Below are positions 59,737 to 64,000 of a stretch of DNA of 64,000 nt, piece after piece. Made by a program: the position numbers and the translations under genes. The stretch lies in contig NC_059538.1 in assembly GCF_905220415.1 (NCBI RefSeq), forward strand, positions 6,820,001 through 6,884,000, given 5' to 3'. The notes under the pieces are model-generated. The model ran no database searches and was not told the DNA's origin. It saw nothing but the letters and a program-made list of their open reading frames with translations. The number at the start of each line of letters is the position of its first letter. Positions within the stretch are counted from its first letter, which is position 1. Source of the DNA: Colias croceus. Taxonomy: Eukaryota > Arthropoda > Insecta > Lepidoptera > Pieridae.

Positions 59737-62736
59737 ATGGGTGATTCGGATTCCGGATACGGCTCTGCCGTTACTGTAGATTCTATAAAAGTTATTGCTG
59801 AAAGTGTGGGCATTGCAAATCTCGGTGATGATGCTGCAAAGGATTTAGCGGATGATGTTACATTTCGTCTCAAAGTAATCGTTCAAGATGCAATGAAGTT
59901 TATGCATCATTCCAAAAGACAAAAACTTTCAATTGCTGATATAGACCATACTTTAAAAATTAAAAATATTGAGGTAAATTTCTTTATGTTATTAGACATG
60001 TTATATTTCAAATTTAATTTAAAGGTAAACTTTTGGAGATCTAACCTATGTTAGTTATAAAATTTGTATTTGTCATTTGATGGTTTTCTAAAAATAATTT
60101 TGTAGGTATGTTAATGTGGTTTTTATTTTAAAATGTGCTTACTAAGCTAGAAGGTTTATTGGCCTATATTTAGCTCCTGTTGTCAGAAACTACTGAAATT
60201 AATACAGTTGTCAATATTTATATTTTTTGATAATATGATATGAGTGGTATGAAGCAGGGCTCTATTTGTTAAAGAAGTAAAAAATTATACAAATATGTTT
60301 TTGTGTTAGTTTTACATTGTATATTGACACTAAGAATTGTTATTATAAAAGTAAATATCTTTATAAAAACAGTTAAATTGGTCCAAATGTCAGGGTACTA
60401 GTACAACTATTTTTCTATTTTACAGCCACAATATGGATTTATACAACCAGATTCACTACCATTTAGATTTGCGACAGGAGGTGGAAGGGAACTTCATTTT
60501 ATTGAAGAGAAGGAAATAGACTTATCTGAAATATTATCTGCACCTCCTCCTAAAATCCCTCTTGATGTTTCACTTAGAGCCCATTGGTTGAGTGTTGATG
60601 GGGTTCAACCAACTGTTCCCGAGAATCCACCTCCACTGTCTAAAGAAGCACAGAAGTTGGAGTCTGTCGACCCTATAACAAAATTAAGCAAACCTGCCAA
60701 TAAAGATTCTGCAGGTACTGTAATACTCCATATGGTATAGAGTTAGGTTTAGAATGTACATAGGTTACTAGCACTCTGGGAGAGACTTTTTGAAATGTGG
60801 TTATTCATCCACAAATTAATTCAGTTGTCTGTTTAAGCTCAAAATAGATTAATGATAGGTACTATCTTAATTTGATGTCTAATATTGTGTGTGTGCATAT
60901 AATTACTAATGTGCCACTTTTGAAGATTGAATGTTGTGTTTGTAACCTACCAACAACTTTTTTTGACTTATTATTAATGCCCAATAGATAGATATACATA
61001 TTATATCATTGTAATTCAATTTATGATCTTTGGAAATGTAGTTTTGTACATATTTTTGTGTTGTATCAAATACAACAATATTTTAACTGTTTTTATTTTT
61101 GAATAGGTAAACCAGTATGTGGTAAAGCTGCTAGATTGAAGGCTTCTGAATCAGTACATGTTAAACAGCTTGCAACCCATGAGTTGAGTGTGGAACAACA
61201 GTTGTACTATAAAGAGATAACTGAAGCTTGTGTTGGCAGTGATGAAGGAAGGCGTGCTGTAAGTTTTATCAACCTATGTTTTCATTTTGGTTATACTTTG
61301 TAGTTTAAGTATCACATTGTAAAGTGTCACTTATCAATTTTAGGAAGCTCTGCAATCTCTTGCTTGTGACCCTGGTCTTCACGAAATGTTACCAAGGATG
61401 TGCACCTTCATTTCTGAAGGTGTTAAAGTTAATGTTGTGCAAAACAACCTTGCTCTTCTCATATACTTGATGCGGATGGTTAAGGCATTACTGGACAATC
61501 AATCTCTATATCTTGAGAAATATGTAAGTAGTTTGTTTTAAAATTTTATTATTATAAGGAAGAAAACATTTTTGTTCCTATATAATGTTAAGTTACACAT
61601 TTTTGAGTTGCTTTATTAAAGGATTTTTCTGTATTATCCTATATTATGTTACCTAAAATTTTTATTTATTTCAGTTGCATGAATTAATACCATCAGTATC
61701 AACATGCATAGTTTCCCGGCAGCTATGTATGAGGCCGGAAGTAGATAATCATTGGGCATTAAGGGACTTTGCTGCCCGGCTCATGGCACAGATTTGTAAA
61801 ACATTTAATACTTCCACAAACAATTTACAAACAAGAGTAACAAGGTAATTTAATGTACATTATTGAGATACAATTTTATTCTGTTTAAAACTATTATTTT
61901 CTTACTAAATAACATTAGAATCGTGAGAATTTCAATTTTATTATACATTTTTAAAGGAAAACATTTTATTGGTGATTATATGATCAGACCATTAAGAAGC
62001 ACACACGCATGTCTTTATTTCTTAAAGTCTGTTATTATGGTGTCCAAAAATACTATTTTTATTTAATAATTTACTTTCAGGTTGTTCTCTAGGGCATTAC
62101 AATGTCCATCTCAAACAAATAGTGAGTCAGGTCCATCTATGGTAACCACTATGAAAGAATCTGAGAAAACACCACTTGCATCTCTGTATGGTGCAGTACA
62201 GGGCTTAGCCGAATTGGGCCCTGAAGTTGTTAAGGTATATACAATATTATATATACTGAAAGTATTAAAAAAAACTGTTATATTCGATGTTTTTGTAATA
62301 TATTATATTAACAGGCAGATGAGATGTTATACTCATATTTGAAAAACGATTGTAAAAATTGTTGGAGAGAGAAAACGATTGGTTTCATCAGCATAATAAA
62401 TAGTTTATAAATAGTTTGTAATCCTGTAAATGTGATCTTGAAAAACTTAAAAATATCAAAAATTTTTTTTTTTTTGGTGGATGTCTGATATGATGTATTT
62501 ATTATGAATTTAAAATGTTTGTTTCGTTAGTCGTTTTGCGAATAAATGGTATGTATGGTGAAGGTGTTCATCCTGCCGCGCGTGCGTTGGCTGGGCGAGC
62601 GCGTGGAGGGCGCGCTGAGCGGCATCGGCGGCGCGGACCGGCTCGCCGCCGGCAACCTCAAGCACCAGCTGCTCAAGGTGCTCGCGCCCGTCGTGCGCCA
62701 GCTGCGGCAGCCGCCCGACCTGCCCGATGACTACAA
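59737..62736 (+). CDS. Taf6: TAF6, TFIID subunit, seven exons (3' end outside window)
   Basis: Subunit of the general transcription factor TFIID; pairs with TAF9 through its histone fold. Exons 59737-59973, 60426-60714, 61107-61258, 61344-61523, 61675-61844, 62081-62234 and 62564-62736 join in phase to 451 residues and a split codon (AA|). The histone fold (about 10-80) reads VDSIKVIAESVGIANLGDDA and RQKLSIADIDHTLK. The linker has YGFIQP and PLDVSLRAHWLSVDGVQP. The TAF6 C-terminal HEAT domain (about 215-451) shows HELSVEQQLYYKEITEAC, LHELIPSVSTCIVSRQLC, DNHWALRDFAARLMAQICK and GAVQGLAELGPEVVK. Exon 7 is strikingly GC-rich compared with the others. The start is Met at 59737, immediately before the conserved fold; remaining exons lie to the right. 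Confidence 0.97.
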
Positions 62737-62954
62737 GTTAGTATATTAACTTTTGTTTCAGAAATGGGATGGCAATACTTGACATTCTCCTCCCCCATTT
62801 TTGAAAGAAGGTCTAAGGAAAGCCTCTTCTCCATACACTTTTTCAGGCCACATAAATAATGTAGTGATTTAAAGCAATATAGCCCCAGCTGCGTCTAGCC
62901 AACAGTTATGTTGATAAAATAAAAAGGAATGAGCTCTAGTGTATAAGAATTTAT

Positions 62955-63390
62955 TATACAAATACAAATACAAAAAATACAAAAATCTTTATTATTACAT
63001 AAACATTTGGTAGATAATACAATGCACTAATCTCCACACTAGGATTCCCTGTGTTGTGGAGAATAGTCTCTTCCAGCTTACGTCTATTTACACAGTTTAT
63101 ACAGAGGTAAATTCTTAACTACGAAAATACATACAATATGCTAGTTGAATAAAATAATATAAAATAATTATAAAGTGTGAAGTCCCATGTCCCTCAGTGG
63201 GGTAAGGGGCAGATGCATCTGTTTCACTGATCGATTTTCTTTAGGGATAAGTAAGCCCTCTGATCAGCCCTCTGTGTCCTGCCAAACCGAGACATTTTTT
63301 TTCTTCGACTCCACCGGGAATCGAACACAGAACCCCTCGTTGCTACGCTCACGCGTCAACCACTGTACCAAGGAGGCGGTCAGGAATTTA
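62955..63390 (-). mobile_element. tRNA-derived SINE with pol III boxes
   Basis: On the minus strand the head reads like a tRNA: 'gcctccttggtacagtggtt' with box A near 63360-63370 (TGGTACAGTGG) and box B GTTCGATTCC at 63317-63326. The unit then passes through an unrelated body to a 3' tail at 62955-62990 of the type 'aaagatttttgtatttgta'. The tRNA-like part cannot fold as an intact tRNA and lacks a clear acceptor stem, so it is a SINE, not a tRNA gene. Confidence 0.8.
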
Positions 63391-63754
63391 CAGTAATCCA
63401 AAAGTAATAATGCGCATAGAAATCTTCGTCACTGTTCGGCAACTGTCATATTCTCGGAGAGTCCGAAGATGATATCTATATAGAGCGGTTAAATGCATTT
63501 TCTTCATGCATAATTTAGTCAAATTATATGTTTTGTGCTAAAAGAGATTAATATGTATTTGTAGGTAAGTAACGATTTTGTTTCGATAATTCCTTGTAAG
63601 TAAATAGCGAGTATAACCCCACGATTGCGAATATATTATCTTTGTTGGATTGATTTACTTGGAAAAATTTATAGTAGGTACTTTTAAAGTGTCTTACTGA
63701 AGCTGGTGTAATGATGGAAGAAAAGAAGGTTAAAATAATACAAAATTTATATTG

Positions 63755-63977
63755 TACTAGCTTTCCGCCTGCGGCTTCGCCCGCGTTTTCAAAGAAAAAC
63801 CCGCATAGTTCCCGTTCCCGTGGGATTTCTGGGATAAAACAAAGCCTATGTTACTCGTGGATAATGTAGCTTTCGAATGGTGAAAGAATTTTTAAAATCA
63901 GTCCAGTAGTTTATGAGCCTATTCATCCCAATCAAACAAACAAACAAAGTTTTTCTCTTTATAATATTAGTGTAGAT
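63755..63977. mobile_element. SINE-like repeat at the right edge
   Basis: Starts 'tactagctttccgcctgcgg', contains 'cccgcatagttcccgttccc', 'ctcgtggataatgtagcttt' and 'atcaaacaaacaaacaaag', and ends 'taatattagtgtagat'. It is the reverse complement of the unit at 36112-36353. Confidence 0.8.
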
Positions 63978-64000
63978 AAAGTATGGTTTTCAAACACAGG

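Larger units (their letters stand above)
62737..64000. other. TAF6 intron sequence with two SINEs
   Basis: No further TAF6 exon is visible up to the right edge. The stretch holds a tRNA-derived SINE (62955-63390) and a second SINE-like unit (63755-63977); the remainder is AT-rich and unassigned. Confidence 0.6.

Noticed and set aside
63300..63390. tRNA gene on the minus strand
   Set aside because: Box A and box B are present but no complete cloverleaf or acceptor stem follows, and a SINE body and A/T-rich tail are attached.

Overview
This window is eukaryotic and almost certainly insect, most likely a lepidopteran. It is AT-rich, has short GT-AG introns, and carries dense SINE, MITE and LINE insertions. 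Several repeats share the GC-rich head 'tccgccccggcttcgcccgtgg', a hallmark of butterfly and moth SINE-like repeats. Gene products are insect-like: PAK kinase, mitochondrial-type MsrB, Nup358/RanBP2 and TAF6. The assignment to Lepidoptera is an inference from repeat style, not from a search.

Layout. (1) 2121-6893, plus strand: the 3' ten coding exons of a p21-activated kinase, from the autoinhibitory segment through the kinase domain to the stop; the CRIB exon and start lie outside the window. (2) 10738-12883, minus strand: a complete four-exon methionine-R-sulfoxide reductase B with a mitochondrial-type leader, tail-to-tail with PAK. (3) 13650-17016: a non-LTR retrotransposon with an intact 1023-residue endonuclease-reverse transcriptase ORF and a 30-base poly(A), abutting a 170-bp-arm foldback element. 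(4) 21725-32136, minus strand: a multi-exon gene that I read as the gamete fusogen HAP2/GCS1, with signal peptide, ectodomain, the NTG/Cys core, a transmembrane helix and a Cys-rich tail. A two-exon MADF-BESS gene (26248-27206, plus strand) is nested in one of its introns. (5) 32190-34380: SINE, MITE and foldback DNA. (6) 35208-54841, minus strand: a complete eleven-exon Nup358/RanBP2 gene of about 2923 residues, with TPR-like N-terminus, coiled coil, four Ran-binding domains, three RanBP2-type zinc fingers, FG repeats and a conserved C-terminal domain. Its intron 8 (8 kb) holds a roughly 7-kb head-to-head inverted pair of a reverse-transcriptase-bearing element. (7) 56069-59563: a 3.5-kb TIR DNA transposon with a 4-bp target duplication between the divergent Nup358 and TAF6 genes. 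(8) 59737-62736, plus strand: TAF6 (histone fold plus HEAT region), running off the right edge. (9) 62955-63977: a tRNA-derived SINE with pol III boxes, and a second SINE.

The genes do not form a pathway. They are independent housekeeping functions (cytoskeletal signalling, methionine repair, nuclear transport, TFIID) plus a probable reproductive gene (HAP2). The points most worth following are the HAP2 gene and its frame-breaking 22-nt GT...AG interval, the nested antisense MADF-BESS gene, the GC-AG intron in Nup358, the giant inverted RT/TIR element, and the transposon that separates the Nup358 and TAF6 5' ends. All exon structures were assembled by eye from splice signals and codon phase; no database search or transcript data were available.
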